A stretch of DNA of 64,000 bases from Nocardia anocheti. GTDB lineage: Bacteria; Actinomycetota; Actinomycetes; Mycobacteriales; Mycobacteriaceae. The notes beneath the pieces were generated by a model. The model did no database searches, was not told where the DNA came from, and was given only the letters and a program-made list of their open reading frames with translations. The first letter of the stretch is position 1. Each line of letters starts with the position of its first letter. The stretch is taken from contig NZ_JAQQFV010000004.1 in the NCBI RefSeq assembly GCF_029675105.1, positions 434,001-498,000 of the forward strand, given 5' to 3'. Below, in pieces: positions 9,086 through 21,011 of this stretch. Made by a program: the position numbers and the translations under genes.

Positions 9086-10233
9086 TACACGCCCACTTCG
9101 GTTGCCTTCCGATTACGCATAACGATAACACCGGGCTTGGGTGCCCTCTTCACGAAGCGATCGGGCACCGAGAGCAGGAAGATCTTGGCCCACACCGAGC
9201 CGATCTGCTTGGAGAAACGGCCGGTGTTGTAGGGCAGACCGTACTTCTCGGCCAGCGCCTTCACCTCGGGCGCCATCTCCGGGTACCGGTTGGCCGGAAT
9301 GTCCGGGAACAGGTGGTGCTCGATCTGGTGCGACAGGTTGCCCGACATGATGTGGAACAGCTTGGAGCCCTTGATGTTCGCCGAGCCGAGCATCTGCCGC
9401 ACGTACCACTCGCCACGGGTCTCGACCTCGGTCTCCTCCTTGGTGAACGTCTGTACACCGGCCGGGAAGTGGCCGCAGAAGATGATCGAGAAGGTCCACA
9501 GGTTGCGCACCAGGTTGGCCGCGGCGTTACCGGCCAGGGTGTGCAAGAACAGCGGACCGGTGAGCAGCGGGAAGGCCACGTAGTCCTTGAGGACCTGCTT
9601 GCCCGCCTTGCGCGCCTGGCCCTTGAGCAGCGGCTTGAGGTCGCTCCACTTGCGCTTGCCCTTGATGATGTTGTCGGCCTCGAGGTCGTGCACCATCACG
9701 CCCCACTCGAACAGCACCATCAGCAGGAAGGCGTAGACGGGGTTGCCCAGGTAGTAGGGGTTCCACTTCTGGCCCTCGTCGATGCGCAGGATGCCGTAAC
9801 CGATGTCGCGGTCCATGTCGTGGACGTTGGTGTAGGTGTGGTGCATGAAGTTGTGCGAGTGCTTCCACTGATCGGCCGGGCACACGGTGTCCCAGTCGAA
9901 TTCGCGGGAGTTGATGCCGCGCTCACGCATCCAGTCGTACTGACCGTGCATGACGTTGTGGCCGATCTCCATGTTGTCGAGGATCTTCGACACACCGAGC
10001 GAGGCGACACCGGCCAGCCAGAACGGGGGCAGGAAGCCCAGGTACATCAGGCCGCGCCCGGCGATCTCGAAACCGCGCTGCGCCTTGATGATCTTGTAGA
10101 TGTAGTCGCGGTCGCTTTCGCCCAGGTCGGCCTCGATGCGGGCGCGCAGCTCGTCGAGCGCCTTGCCGAGCTCTTCGACCTGGTCGGGGGTCAGGATGAC
10201 CGGACCGTCTTTGCCTTCGGTGAGGATCGTCAT
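9085..10233 (-). CDS. desA3: Membrane fatty acyl desaturase, DesA3-like
   Basis: The 382-residue membrane desaturase carries the three histidine boxes of the integral membrane diiron family: HNVMH (HX3H), HNFMHH (HX2HH) and HQIEHH. In mycobacteria DesA3 makes oleoyl-CoA by delta-9 desaturation of stearoyl-CoA, with electrons from a dedicated reductase (Rv3230c); the same pair is found here, with the reductase gene 44 nt upstream in one operon. The GGGGAGA ribosome site precedes the ATG at 10233. The HQIEHH-type third box also resembles linoleoyl-CoA desaturases, so the exact position of the double bond is not certain. Confidence 0.85.
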   Translation of the reverse strand: MTILTEGKDGPVILTPDQVEELGKALDELRARIEADLGESDRDYIYKIIKAQRGFEIAGRGLMYLGFLPPFWLAGVASLGVSKILDNMEIGHNVMHGQYDWMRERGINSREFDWDTVCPADQWKHSHNFMHHTYTNVHDMDRDIGYGILRIDEGQKWNPYYLGNPVYAFLLMVLFEWGVMVHDLEADNIIKGKRKWSDLKPLLKGQARKAGKQVLKDYVAFPLLTGPLFLHTLAGNAAANLVRNLWTFSIIFCGHFPAGVQTFTKEETEVETRGEWYVRQMLGSANIKGSKLFHIMSGNLSHQIEHHLFPDIPANRYPEMAPEVKALAEKYGLPYNTGRFSKQIGSVWAKIFLLSVPDRFVKRAPKPGVIVMRNRKATEVGV

Positions 10234-10277
10234 AGCGGTATCTCCCCTTGGTTGGTGAATCGGGCTGTGGTTGTCGT

Positions 10278-11369
10278 CTAGAGCGCGATGTCGACGTCGC
10301 CGACCGCGGTGTTCACGCAGATCTGGATCTGCTTGTCGGGATCGGCGTCGAGCTCACCGGTGCGCAGGTTGCGGGTGCAGCCGGAGACCTTGGTGGCCGT
10401 GCAGGAGAAGCAGATCCCCATGCGGCAGCCGTATTCCGGACTGAGCCCGGCGGCCTCGGCCTGGTCGAGCAGCGGCGCACCGGAGTTCTCGGTGGTGACG
10501 GCGCTACCGGAGAAGGTCACGGTGCCGGTGGCCTCCGACGGATCGGTGGGCACGGTGGTGAGGGTGAACTCCTCGCTGTGCACCCGATCGCCCAGGCCCT
10601 CGGCCTCGAACAAGGTCTGCACCGCGCGCATCAGCGGCGGCGGACCGCACACGAAGGTCTGCGAGTCGGCGAACCAGGGCGCTACCCGCTCGAGCTCGTC
10701 GTAGTCGAAGAACCCGCTGCCGGTGGAGGTCTCGCCGTTCACGACGGTGCCCGGCTCGACCGGGTAGCGGTACTCGATGCGGAAGTTGGGGCGACGGTTG
10801 GCGATCGCGGTCAGTTCGGCCTTGTGCGGCACCATCTCCGGCTGACGCGCGTAGTGCAGGAAGGTCACCGGACCGGTGAAACCCTCGGCGTCGAGGGTCC
10901 GCAACATCGACAGTACCGGCGTGATCCCGGAGCCACCACTGACCAGCAGCACCTTGCCGGGCCGCTGTTCGGGCAGCGCGAAGACGCCCGAGGCGGGCGC
11001 CAGGTCGACGATCATGCCCGGCTTCGCGTGGTCGTGCAGGTAGTTCGAGACCAGCCCGCCGGGATGCGCCTTCACCGTGAGCTGCAGGTAGCGATCCCCG
11101 CGACTCTCCGGATCGATCGGCGAATAGCACCGGGTGTGACGTACGCCGTTGATCGAGACGCCGATCTGTACGTACTGGCCCGCGGTGTGACCGCGCCATT
11201 GCCGGGTAGCCCGCAGAGTGAGGGTCACCGATCCGGGGGTGGCGTGCGAGACATGGGTGATCTCGGCGCGCAGTTCCCGGGCGGTGATCCCGGGGCGGAC
11301 GAGTTCCAGGTACCGGTCCAGCGGGTGCGGCGTCGTCAGCGTCTGCACCAGGTCGATCAGTCCCACCAT
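10278..11369 (-). CDS. Ferredoxin-type NAD(P)H oxidoreductase for the desaturase
   Basis: The 363-residue protein has an FAD-binding barrel (motif RCYSPI), an NAD(P)-binding domain (VSGGSGITP, then CGPPPLMRAV) and a C-terminal plant-type [2Fe-2S] domain with cysteines in C-X4-C-X2-C and a final C about 27 residues on. It is the Rv3230c-type reductase that passes electrons from NADPH to the desaturase encoded next. The ATG at 11369 is chosen because AGAGGGG lies about 9 nt upstream; the frame remains open upstream without coding character. Expression is probably controlled from the palindrome at 11418-11435. Confidence 0.87.
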   Translation of the reverse strand: MVGLIDLVQTLTTPHPLDRYLELVRPGITARELRAEITHVSHATPGSVTLTLRATRQWRGHTAGQYVQIGVSINGVRHTRCYSPIDPESRGDRYLQLTVKAHPGGLVSNYLHDHAKPGMIVDLAPASGVFALPEQRPGKVLLVSGGSGITPVLSMLRTLDAEGFTGPVTFLHYARQPEMVPHKAELTAIANRRPNFRIEYRYPVEPGTVVNGETSTGSGFFDYDELERVAPWFADSQTFVCGPPPLMRAVQTLFEAEGLGDRVHSEEFTLTTVPTDPSEATGTVTFSGSAVTTENSGAPLLDQAEAAGLSPEYGCRMGICFSCTATKVSGCTRNLRTGELDADPDKQIQICVNTAVGDVDIAL

Positions 11370-11417
11370 TGCGTGTAGCCCCTCTGCGAAGTTCCTCGGC
11401 GTGCGATCCAACATTTC

Positions 11418-11435
11418 AGTGCACGCCTGTACACT
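11418..11435. promoter_or_regulatory. Palindromic operator between desaturase operon and tetR
   Basis: The 18-bp palindrome AGTGCACGCCTGTACACT has arms AGTGnAC and GTnCACT around 4 bp. It lies 49 bp upstream of the reductase start and in front of the divergent FabR/DesT-like TetR gene. This is the expected place for an operator controlling both, by analogy with FabR/DesT control of unsaturated fatty acid synthesis. Binding is inference. Confidence 0.6.
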
Positions 11436-11513
11436 CACCAGTGTGCCGGATGGACCCATCCCGCTGTCAACCGGCAATAATGTGAGGCGGGCAACATCTC
11501 GAGGGATTCGACT

Positions 11514-12161
11514 ATGGTGAACGGATGTATGCTCACCGATGTGACTGAGCAGGCAGGAACCCGTAACGAGCGCAAAGCGCACACCCGGGCCGCCCTTCTC
11601 GACGGCACGCTCGCGCTGGCCGCCGACCGCGGCTTCGCGGCGCTGAGCCTGCGTGAGATCGCGCGCTCGGCCGGGATCGTGCCCACGGCGTTCTATCGGC
11701 ACTTCGCCTCGCTCGACGACCTCGGCGCGACCCTGGTCGACGAGGGCGTCACCGCGCTACGACTGGCGTTGCGCGAGGTCAGACGCAAGCCGGACGCGCA
11801 TCTGGCCGATACCGTGCGCTTCGTGTTCGACCAGGTACGCACCAAGCGCGCGCTGTTCGGCTTCCTCATCCGCGAGCGCCACGGCGGCCCGGCCGCCCTG
11901 CGTCAGGCCATCGCCATGGAGATGCAGCTCATCGTGCGCGAGATCGTGGCCGACCTGTCCCGGCTACGCGCGCTGGACTCGTGGAGCACCACCGAACTGG
12001 AGATCGCCGCGGACCTGCTGGTCACCACGGTCACCGACGGCATCGCGGCCTTCGTGGCCTCGACCCCGCGCGAGGAGGCCGCCATCGTCGAGCGCACGGT
12101 CATGCAGATGCGGCTCATCGCGCTGGGTATCGCGGGGTGGCAGCCCAAGAACGCCGGGTGA
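11514..12161 (+). CDS. TetR-family regulator, FabR/DesT-like
   Basis: The 215-residue repressor has an N-terminal HTH (about 20-65) with the segments LSLREIARSAGIVPTAFYRHF and LDDLGATLVDEG, which closely resemble E. coli FabR and Pseudomonas DesT, sensors of the saturated/unsaturated acyl-CoA balance. It is divergent from the desaturase-reductase operon, so it probably represses it and itself. GAGGGA lies just upstream of ATG 11514; ATG 11529 or GTG 11541 are possible alternatives. The ligand-binding domain is not diagnostic by eye. Confidence 0.8.
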   Translation: MVNGCMLTDVTEQAGTRNERKAHTRAALLDGTLALAADRGFAALSLREIARSAGIVPTAFYRHFASLDDLGATLVDEGVTALRLALREVRRKPDAHLADTVRFVFDQVRTKRALFGFLIRERHGGPAALRQAIAMEMQLIVREIVADLSRLRALDSWSTTELEIAADLLVTTVTDGIAAFVASTPREEAAIVERTVMQMRLIALGIAGWQPKNAG

Positions 12162-12169
12162 ACCACAGG

Positions 12170-12185
12170 GTGAACATTCGTTCAC
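12170..12185. promoter_or_regulatory. Perfect palindrome GTGAAC-N4-GTTCAC after tetR
   Basis: GTGAACATTCGTTCAC has perfect 6-bp arms and a 4-bp centre, and its half-site is like that at 11418-11435. It lies between the convergent ends of tetR and an MFS gene. It could be a second binding site for the TetR protein or a weak terminator hairpin, but no T-run follows. Confidence 0.45.
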
Positions 12186-12207
12186 TGTGAGATCACCCAG
12201 ATCTGGT

Positions 12208-13533
12208 TTATTCCGCCCGCGCGGGTGCCCGGACCGGGAGCAGGACCAGGAGTCCGGCCAGCAGGACCACCAGCAGTCCGGCGATCCCGGCCCGGTCACT
12301 ACCGAACACCCAGACGAACAGGCCGAACAGGGCGGGCGCGAGGAACGAGACCGCCCGCCCGGTGGTGGTGTAGAGCCCGAACAGCTGACCCTCGCGTCCC
12401 GGCGGGGCCAGCCGGGCCAGGAACGAGCGCGCCGAGGCCTGCGCGGGCCCGACGAACACCGTCAGCGCGAGGCCGAAGATCCAGAACATCAGCGTGCCCG
12501 AGACCACCAGCAGCACCAGCCCGCAGGCGATCATCCCCACCAGCGAGGCCACGATCACGCGCTTGGGGCCGAGCCGGTCGTCGAAACGGCCCGCCGCGAT
12601 GGCGGCCGCCCCGGCCACCACATTGGCGGCGATGCCGAACAGCAGCACATCGGCGTCGGCGAAGCCGTAGACCTGCACCGCCAGCACCGCGCCGAAGGTG
12701 AACACCCCGGCCAGCCCGTCCCGGAAGACCGCGCTGGCCAGCAGGAACCACACCGTGTGCCGGTCCCGACCCCACAGTTCCCGCACATCACGCCACAGCA
12801 CCCGGTAGGACCCGAGCAGTCCGCTGCGCGCCGCGCCCGGGTCGGCGCCGGTGCGTGGCATCTCCGGCACCGCGAACAGCACCGGCAGCGCGAACACGGT
12901 GAACCAGACCGCCGCCAGCACGATCACCAGCCGGACATTGAGCCCCTGGTCAGTGGGCATGCCGAGGACCCCGCGCGAGTCGCCGTCACCGGCCAGGAAC
13001 CCCACGTAGCAGATCAGCAGCAGCACGATGCCGCCGAAATAGCCCATCGCCCAGCCGAATCCGGAGACCCGCCCGACCGTGGCCGGGGTGGACACCTGAC
13101 GCATCATGGCGTTGTAGGGCACCCCGGCCAGCTCGAAGGTGGCCGAGGCGGAGGCCAGCAGCGCCAGGCCCAGCCACAGGTCGTGGTAGTCGTCGCGCAC
13201 GAAGAACATCAGTGACATGGCGCCGACGGTGAGGGTGGTGAGCGTGGCCAGCGCGCGTTTCCTGGAGCCGACGGCGTCGAAGTACTGGCCGCAGACCGGG
13301 GCGGTCAGCGCGACGACGAGTCCGGCGGCGGCCAGCGCCCAGCCCAGCCAGGCGCTCGCCGAGACACCGCCGGGCAGGTCGTCGCCCACCTTGTCGGTGA
13401 GATACACCGAGAACACGAAGGTCAGCGTCACGGCCTGGAACGCCGAGGACCCCCAATCCCACAGTCCCCACGCCAGCACCTGCCCGCGTCCGGCCGCCTC
13501 ACCGACGGTCTCGGCCGCGCTCACCTCGGTCAT
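12208..13533 (-). CDS. MFS transporter, UMF1/Atg22-like
   Basis: The 441-residue protein has about twelve hydrophobic segments. It opens with WGLWDWGSSAFQAVTLTFVF, and an ELAGVPYNAMMRQVS segment follows helix 4; both recall the UMF1/Atg22 branch of the major facilitator superfamily, whose substrates in bacteria are unknown (amino acids or nucleosides are often suggested). The ATG at 13533 starts the conserved part; the open frame upstream is only shadow. It is divergent from the padR-fadH operon across a 114-nt spacer. Confidence 0.8.
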   Translation of the reverse strand: MTEVSAAETVGEAAGRGQVLAWGLWDWGSSAFQAVTLTFVFSVYLTDKVGDDLPGGVSASAWLGWALAAAGLVVALTAPVCGQYFDAVGSRKRALATLTTLTVGAMSLMFFVRDDYHDLWLGLALLASASATFELAGVPYNAMMRQVSTPATVGRVSGFGWAMGYFGGIVLLLICYVGFLAGDGDSRGVLGMPTDQGLNVRLVIVLAAVWFTVFALPVLFAVPEMPRTGADPGAARSGLLGSYRVLWRDVRELWGRDRHTVWFLLASAVFRDGLAGVFTFGAVLAVQVYGFADADVLLFGIAANVVAGAAAIAAGRFDDRLGPKRVIVASLVGMIACGLVLLVVSGTLMFWIFGLALTVFVGPAQASARSFLARLAPPGREGQLFGLYTTTGRAVSFLAPALFGLFVWVFGSDRAGIAGLLVVLLAGLLVLLPVRAPARAE

Positions 13534-13647
13534 GGCCGAAGCGTAATGGCGATCGCGGCGCCCGGCAGGACACATCGAGGTTTCGGCAGGTCGTCGCCTA
13601 TATGAACCTGATTGCATAGTACCGGGGGTTCGGGATATCCTCGTCCC

Positions 13648-16226
<2,579 letters not shown>

Positions 16227-16268
16227 TTCCCCCCTGACCCGGTCGTCCGACGCGACGGACGGCCGCCA

Positions 16269-16315
16269 GCACCGCCCCATCCCCCGAACTCGCATCCGGG
16301 TGGGTGGGGCGGTGC
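16269..16315. terminator. Hairpin terminator after fadH
   Basis: GCACCGCCCCA at the left pairs with TGGGGCGGTGC at the right, extended by C/G runs towards the loop. There is no T-run. It sits between the convergent fadH and phosphotransferase genes and could serve both. Confidence 0.65.
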
Positions 16316-16327
16316 GCTGTCTCGGGG

Positions 16328-17536
16328 TCAGCGGAGCGCGTCGGCGAGCTCACGCCCCTCGGGCGTGGCGTACCAGCGCAGGTGACCGAGAAGCCAGTCG
16401 TGATAGGCGATCTCGGCAGCGCGGGCGTCGTGGGCGACGGTGAGGAAGTAGTCGATCTCGGAGAGTTCGTAGCCCACGTGGATCAGGGGCAGCAGGTCCG
16501 GCAGCGCGGCTCGCTCGGCGGGCGTGAGGGGCCGCTCGGATCGGTATCCGGCCAGCAGCGCGGCGATCTGGTCGTAGCGCACGGAGGCCGGTCCCCCGTC
16601 ACGCAAGGCGACCCAGTCGACGGCCGTGCGTTCGATCGCCGTGGCGAGGTCGAAGACCGCCGTGGTGCGATCGGCCAGCCCGAAGTCGATGACGGAACCG
16701 ACCTGGTGGTGCTGCCAGAGCAGATTGGTCGGGTGCCAGTCCCCGTGCGTCCACAGCGGTGCCACGGCATCGAGGTCCGCCCGGAAGTCGATGATCTCGT
16801 CCCGCCAGTGCCGTCCGGCGAGAAATCGCGCCACCGCCGGACGACGCGCGAGATGCCACTCGAACCCCTCGCGTACCCCGGTATGCATGCTCGCCACCAG
16901 CGGCCGGGCCGGTCGCGCGGGTGCCGCGAAACCCTCGGCGGCCCGGTGCAGCCTGCCCAGCATCGCCCCGGCTCCGGCCGCGTCGTCGCGGTCCCGGTAT
17001 GGCGACCAGGAGAAGTCGGCGCGGTACCGGTCCGTGCCGGTCCCCGCCCGCTGCACTTCGTAGACGAATCGTCCGGGCCCGGTTGCGCTGGAGCCCGATC
17101 CGCTGATCCGCCCAGGCTCGGCACAGCCGCGCGGCGTCACGGGGACGCCTGGCGACTGGGGGCGGAGTGGATGTCCGTCGCTTGCCCGCCCCGCCGGGTC
17201 CGAACCGGCCGTTCCCACCGTGGCACGCACCTCGGGCACCGGAATCCCGCGTGCCCGCAGATGTGCCATGAACCCGTGTTCCTCGCCCAGCGCAGCCAGG
17301 TCGCGCAGTTCACACGGCAGCCGCTTCACCACCAGATCGGTGCCGTCCGCGCACCGGACCCCCACCGTCGACGACAACGGCCGCGGGCTCCGCCAGCGGA
17401 TCTCCTCGGGCCTCGCCTCGGGCCAAGTTGCCGCGACGACCCGGGCGACCTCGTCCTCGCCCAGCGACGGACCGAGCGGCGCCGCGAGCGGCTCGTCGCC
17501 CATCCCGAAGACCTGGTCCTCAATCATCGCAGCCAT
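16328..17536 (-). CDS. Aminoglycoside phosphotransferase-like kinase
   Basis: The 402-residue protein belongs to the APH/choline kinase fold. It has the catalytic loop HGDWHPTN and the metal-binding DFGLAD, plus an N-lobe lysine candidate in TDLVVKRLP. Natural substrates of this large family range from antibiotics to metabolites and lipids, and none can be inferred. Residues 105-145 are a low-complexity insertion rich in Gly, Pro and Ser. ATG 17536 is taken as start; a second ATG 9 nt downstream is equally possible. It is divergent from cmrA, 57 nt away. Confidence 0.75.
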   Translation of the reverse strand: MAAMIEDQVFGMGDEPLAAPLGPSLGEDEVARVVAATWPEARPEEIRWRSPRPLSSTVGVRCADGTDLVVKRLPCELRDLAALGEEHGFMAHLRARGIPVPEVRATVGTAGSDPAGRASDGHPLRPQSPGVPVTPRGCAEPGRISGSGSSATGPGRFVYEVQRAGTGTDRYRADFSWSPYRDRDDAAGAGAMLGRLHRAAEGFAAPARPARPLVASMHTGVREGFEWHLARRPAVARFLAGRHWRDEIIDFRADLDAVAPLWTHGDWHPTNLLWQHHQVGSVIDFGLADRTTAVFDLATAIERTAVDWVALRDGGPASVRYDQIAALLAGYRSERPLTPAERAALPDLLPLIHVGYELSEIDYFLTVAHDARAAEIAYHDWLLGHLRWYATPEGRELADALR

Positions 17537-17593
17537 GCTAGGGCCGCCCAACCGGTCGATGTGCCCGCCGGACCGATCCCCTAAGCTCCCGGT

Positions 17594-18397
17594 GTGAGCT
17601 TGCCCTCCCCCACTGCAGACAATCGCGCCGTCGTCACCGGCGCCTCCTCCGGCATCGGCACCGCGCTGGCCGCCGAGCTGGCCGGTCGCGGCTACTCGCT
17701 GATCCTGGTCGCGCGGCGCGGCGAGGTCCTGACCGAGCTGGCCCAGCGTCTGACCCTCGCGCACGGCATCACCGCCGAGGTGCGCGCGGTGGACCTGGCC
17801 GACCGCGCGCAGCGCGCGAGCCTGGTCGACGAGCTCGCCGTGCGCGATATCGCGATCCTGTGCAACAACGCGGGCATCGCGACCTTCGGCCCGGTCGCCG
17901 AACTGGACTTCGCCTACGAGCGCGCGCAGATGGAACTCAACGCCACCGCCGTGCACGATCTCACCCTGGCCGTGCTGCCGGGCATGATCGAGCGCAAGGC
18001 GGGCGGCATCCTGATCAGCGGCTCGGCGGCGGGCAACATGCCGATCCCGAACAACGCCACCTACGCGGCCTCCAAGGCGTTCGCCAACACCTTCTCCGAG
18101 TCGCTGCGCGGCGAGCTCAAGGGCAGCGGCGTCAACGTGACCCTGCTGGCCCCCGGCCCGGTGCGCACCGAGACCCCCGCTCCCGAGGACGAGTCGATCG
18201 TCGACAAGATGGTCCCCGACTTCCTCTGGGTCTCCTCCGAGTACACCGCCAAGGTGTCCATCGACGCGCTGGCCCGCAACAAGATGCGCATCGTGCCCGG
18301 CCTGATCAGCAAGGGCATGAGCGTGGCGGGCAACTACGGCCCGCGCTCGTTCACCGCCCCGATCGCGGGCGCCTTCTACAAGAAGCTGGGCAACTAG
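17594..18397 (+). CDS. cmrA: Mycolate reductase, short-chain dehydrogenase CmrA
   Basis: The 267-residue SDR has the cofactor motif TGASSGIG (15-22), NNAG (91-94) and catalytic Ser around 142-144, Tyr157 and Lys161. It is nearly collinear with M. tuberculosis Rv2509 (CmrA) as remembered, for example in the MIERKAGGILISGSAAGN segment. CmrA reduces the 3-oxo intermediate left by Pks13 to mature mycolic acid, the last step of mycolate synthesis. The neighbours (HerA-like ATPase, orn) also match the Rv2509-Rv2511 order. TAAGCT (17582-17587) is 6 nt before the GTG start, so the mRNA is probably leaderless. Confidence 0.9.
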   Translation: MSLPSPTADNRAVVTGASSGIGTALAAELAGRGYSLILVARRGEVLTELAQRLTLAHGITAEVRAVDLADRAQRASLVDELAVRDIAILCNNAGIATFGPVAELDFAYERAQMELNATAVHDLTLAVLPGMIERKAGGILISGSAAGNMPIPNNATYAASKAFANTFSESLRGELKGSGVNVTLLAPGPVRTETPAPEDESIVDKMVPDFLWVSSEYTAKVSIDALARNKMRIVPGLISKGMSVAGNYGPRSFTAPIAGAFYKKLGN

Positions 18398-20059
18398 TCA
18401 GCGCCGTCGCCGCGTCCCGAACAGGCTGCGGCTGATCTCGCGACCCGCCGCGCTGGCCGCCGAGCGCAGGAAACTCTTGACCGCCGGATTGTTCATGATC
18501 CGGTCGGCGGCCGAGTCGTCGGCGGGTTCGGCCCGGCCGGGCGCTGGGGTGGCCTCGGGTGCCGGATCGGCGGCGGCCACGCTGGCCAGCAGCATCTCGT
18601 AGGCCGACTCCCGGTCCACGGTCTGCCCGTACTTGCCCCGCAGCGCGCTGGCCAGTGCCTTGGACTTGATCGCGTCCTCGCCGACGGTGTCCATGAGTGA
18701 GCGCGGCGGGGCGATCTTCGTCCACGCCACCGGTGTCGGCGCGCCCTTCTCCGAGAGCACCGTGACGATCGCCTCACCGGTGCCCAGCGAGGTCAGCGCC
18801 GATTCCAGGTCGTACACCGCCGATTTCGGATACGTGCGCACCGTCTTCGACAGCGCCTTCTGATCGTCGGGGGTGAAGGCGCGCAGGGCGTGCTGCACCC
18901 GCGCGCCGAGCTGGGAGAGCACCGGATTGGGGATGTCGGTGGGCAACTGGGTGCAGAAGAACACGCCGACGCCCTTGGAGCGGATGAGTTTCACCGTCTG
19001 CTCGACCTGCTGCAGGAACGCCTTGGACGCCTCGGCGAAGAGCAGATGCGCCTCGTCGAAGATGAACACCAGCTTGGGCTTGTCCAGGTCGCCCTCCTCG
19101 GGCAGCACCTGGAACAGGTCGGCCAGCACCCACATCAGGAAGGTGGAGAACAGCACCGGCCGCGCGGCCTGCTGACCCAGCTCGAACAGCGTGATCACGC
19201 CCTGCCCGCCCGCGGTGCGCAGCAGATCGGCCGGATCGAGTTCCGGTTCGCCGAAGAAGGTGTCACCGCCCTCGGCCTCCAGATTCACCAGCGCGCGCAG
19301 GATCACCCCGGCCGTCTGCGCCGACACCCCACCGATGCCCTTGAGATCCGCTTTGCCTTCCGCGCTGGTCAGGTGGGTGATCACCGCGCGCAGGTCCTTC
19401 AGGTCCAGCAGCGCCAGCCCGCGCTGATCGGCCCAGTGGAAGATCAGGCCCAGCGTCGATTCCTGGGTGTCGTTGAGGCCGAGCACCTTGCTGAGCAGGA
19501 TCGGGCCGAAGGAACTGATCGTCGCGCGGATCGGTACCCCGACCCCGCCGGTCCCGAGCGAGACGAACTCGGTGGGATACGCGCTCGGCGCCCAGCCGGT
19601 CGCGCCCGTCTCCTCGGCGCGGGCGCGGATCTTGTCGTTGTCGGCGCCGGGTTCGCTCAGGCCCGACAGATCGCCCTTGATATCGGCCATCACCACCGGA
19701 ACCCCGGCCCGCGAGAGCTGTTCGGCGATGCCCTGCAGGGTCTTGGTCTTCCCGGTACCGGTCGCGCCCGCAACCAGCCCGTGCCGGTTCATCATCCGCA
19801 GCGGAATACGCACGCGCGCAGCCGGATCGGCGACCCCGTCGACCATCACGGTGCCCAGCTCCAGGGCCGCACCGTCGACGGCATAACCCGCGGCGATCTC
19901 GGCGGCGGCGCCCGATACCGCGGGCGCGCTGGACGTTTCGGTGCTGGCGGCTGCCTCCCGCTCCGCGGCCTCGGCGGCTTCGGCCGCCTCCGCGGCGACC
20001 CGCGCCGCCTCCTCGGCCGCCTTGCGGGCCGCCGCTGCCTTCTCCTGAGGGGTGGTCAT
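18398..20059 (-). CDS. HerA-like ATPase (DUF853 type), Rv2510c-like
   Basis: The 553-residue ATPase starts with an Ala/Glu-rich helical stretch (1-45, possible coiled coil), then Walker A GATGTGKT (98-105), Walker [14 protein letters not shown] and a sensor segment [21 protein letters not shown]. This is the DUF853 branch of HerA-like helicases, conserved beside orn in mycolic-acid bacteria (Rv2510c in M. tuberculosis). Its role is unknown; DNA translocation is implied by the fold only. The ATG at 20059 has the ribosome site GGAGGA. The stop touches the cmrA stop, so the genes converge with no spacer. Confidence 0.85.
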   Translation of the reverse strand: MTTPQEKAAAARKAAEEAARVAAEAAEAAEAAEREAAASTETSSAPAVSGAAAEIAAGYAVDGAALELGTVMVDGVADPAARVRIPLRMMNRHGLVAGATGTGKTKTLQGIAEQLSRAGVPVVMADIKGDLSGLSEPGADNDKIRARAEETGATGWAPSAYPTEFVSLGTGGVGVPIRATISSFGPILLSKVLGLNDTQESTLGLIFHWADQRGLALLDLKDLRAVITHLTSAEGKADLKGIGGVSAQTAGVILRALVNLEAEGGDTFFGEPELDPADLLRTAGGQGVITLFELGQQAARPVLFSTFLMWVLADLFQVLPEEGDLDKPKLVFIFDEAHLLFAEASKAFLQQVEQTVKLIRSKGVGVFFCTQLPTDIPNPVLSQLGARVQHALRAFTPDDQKALSKTVRTYPKSAVYDLESALTSLGTGEAIVTVLSEKGAPTPVAWTKIAPPRSLMDTVGEDAIKSKALASALRGKYGQTVDRESAYEMLLASVAAADPAPEATPAPGRAEPADDSAADRIMNNPAVKSFLRSAASAAGREISRSLFGTRRRR

Positions 20060-20199
20060 TCGCGCGTCCTCCGTCTGGTCACCGAGCCGTACGCAAGTCC
20101 AGGGAAAACTGTATCCTCGCCGGTCGCGCAACCGCGCCGCCTCGCCCGCGCGACGCACCTACCGATCCGGGCGAGTGCCGCACCGTTAGGGTGACTCAC

Positions 20200-20838
20200 G
20201 TGTCCGACAAACTCTTGGTCTGGATGGATTGCGAGATGACGGGGCTCCGTCTCGACAGCGACAAGCTGATCGAGATCGCCGCGCTCGTGACCGACAGCGA
20301 CCTGAACATCCTCGGTGACGGTGTCGACATCGTCATCCACGCCGACGACGCCGCCCTGGCCTGCATGCCCCCGGTCGTCGCCGAGATGCACGCCAAGTCC
20401 GGTCTCACCGAAGAGGTCCGCGCCTCCACCGTGACCCTCGAGCAGGCCCAGGCCGAGGTCCTCGACTACATCCGCCAGTACGCGCCCGCCGCCCGCACGG
20501 TGCCGCTGTGCGGCAACTCCATCGCCACCGACCGCGGTTTCATCGCCCGCGACATGCCGGAACTCGACGCGCACCTGCACTACCGGATGGTCGATGTGAG
20601 CTCGATCAAGGAGCTGTGCCGCCGCTGGTACCCGCGCATCTACTTCGGTCAGCCGGACAAGGGCCTGGCCCACCGCGCGCTGGCCGACATCAAGGAATCC
20701 ATCCGCGAGCTCGAGTACTACCGCCGCACCGCGTTCGTCCCCCTGCCCGGCCCCTCGACCACCGAGATCAGCGCCGCCGCGGCGGCCGCCACCGAGGCCG
20801 TGGATGTCACCGGATCGAACCCCCGACCAGCGGATTAG
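20200..20838 (+). CDS. orn: Oligoribonuclease (DEDDh 3'-5' exoribonuclease)
   Basis: The 212-residue enzyme has the Exo I motif D10-C-E12 in WMDCEMTG, Exo II in [11 protein letters not shown] and Exo III with H..D in [11 protein letters not shown]. It degrades 2-5-nt RNA, including linear pGpG from c-di-GMP turnover, to mononucleotides in the cytoplasm. GTG 20200 is chosen because a TAGGGT box (20187-20192) is 7 nt upstream, fitting a leaderless transcript; GTG 20191 overlaps that box. The C-terminal tail from residue 185 is Ala-rich and variable, as in M. tuberculosis Orn. Confidence 0.95.
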   Translation: MSDKLLVWMDCEMTGLRLDSDKLIEIAALVTDSDLNILGDGVDIVIHADDAALACMPPVVAEMHAKSGLTEEVRASTVTLEQAQAEVLDYIRQYAPAARTVPLCGNSIATDRGFIARDMPELDAHLHYRMVDVSSIKELCRRWYPRIYFGQPDKGLAHRALADIKESIRELEYYRRTAFVPLPGPSTTEISAAAAAATEAVDVTGSNPRPAD

Positions 20839-20892
20839 GGCATACGCCCCCTGGCACGCTACTATTTACCGCGCCGGTGAATAACCGGTGAT

Positions 20893-20966
20893 GGTGACTG
20901 TAGTTCAGTTGGTAGAGCACCAGGTTGTGATCCTGGCTGTCGCGGGTTCGAGTCCCGTCAGTCACC
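20893..20966 (+). tRNA. tRNA-His (GTG anticodon)
   Basis: A complete cloverleaf is visible. The acceptor stem GTGACTG pairs with CAGTCAC, and G at 20893 is the extra G-1 typical of tRNA-His, facing C at 20966. The anticodon GTG is at 20927-20929. The T loop is GTTCGAGTC. CCA is not encoded. Its place after orn matches M. tuberculosis hisT as remembered. Confidence 0.97.
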
Positions 20967-20972
20967 CCGAGC

Positions 20973-21007
20973 GAGAAAGCCCGGTCCCCCACGGACCGGG
21001 CTTTCTC
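20973..21007. terminator. Terminator after tRNA-His
   Basis: A perfect 15-bp stem (GAGAAAGCCCGGTCC and its complement) encloses a 5-nt loop. The right arm ends in CTTTCTC. It lies between tRNA-His and the convergent CGNR gene and probably ends both transcripts. Confidence 0.88.
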
Positions 21008-21011
21008 CGTG

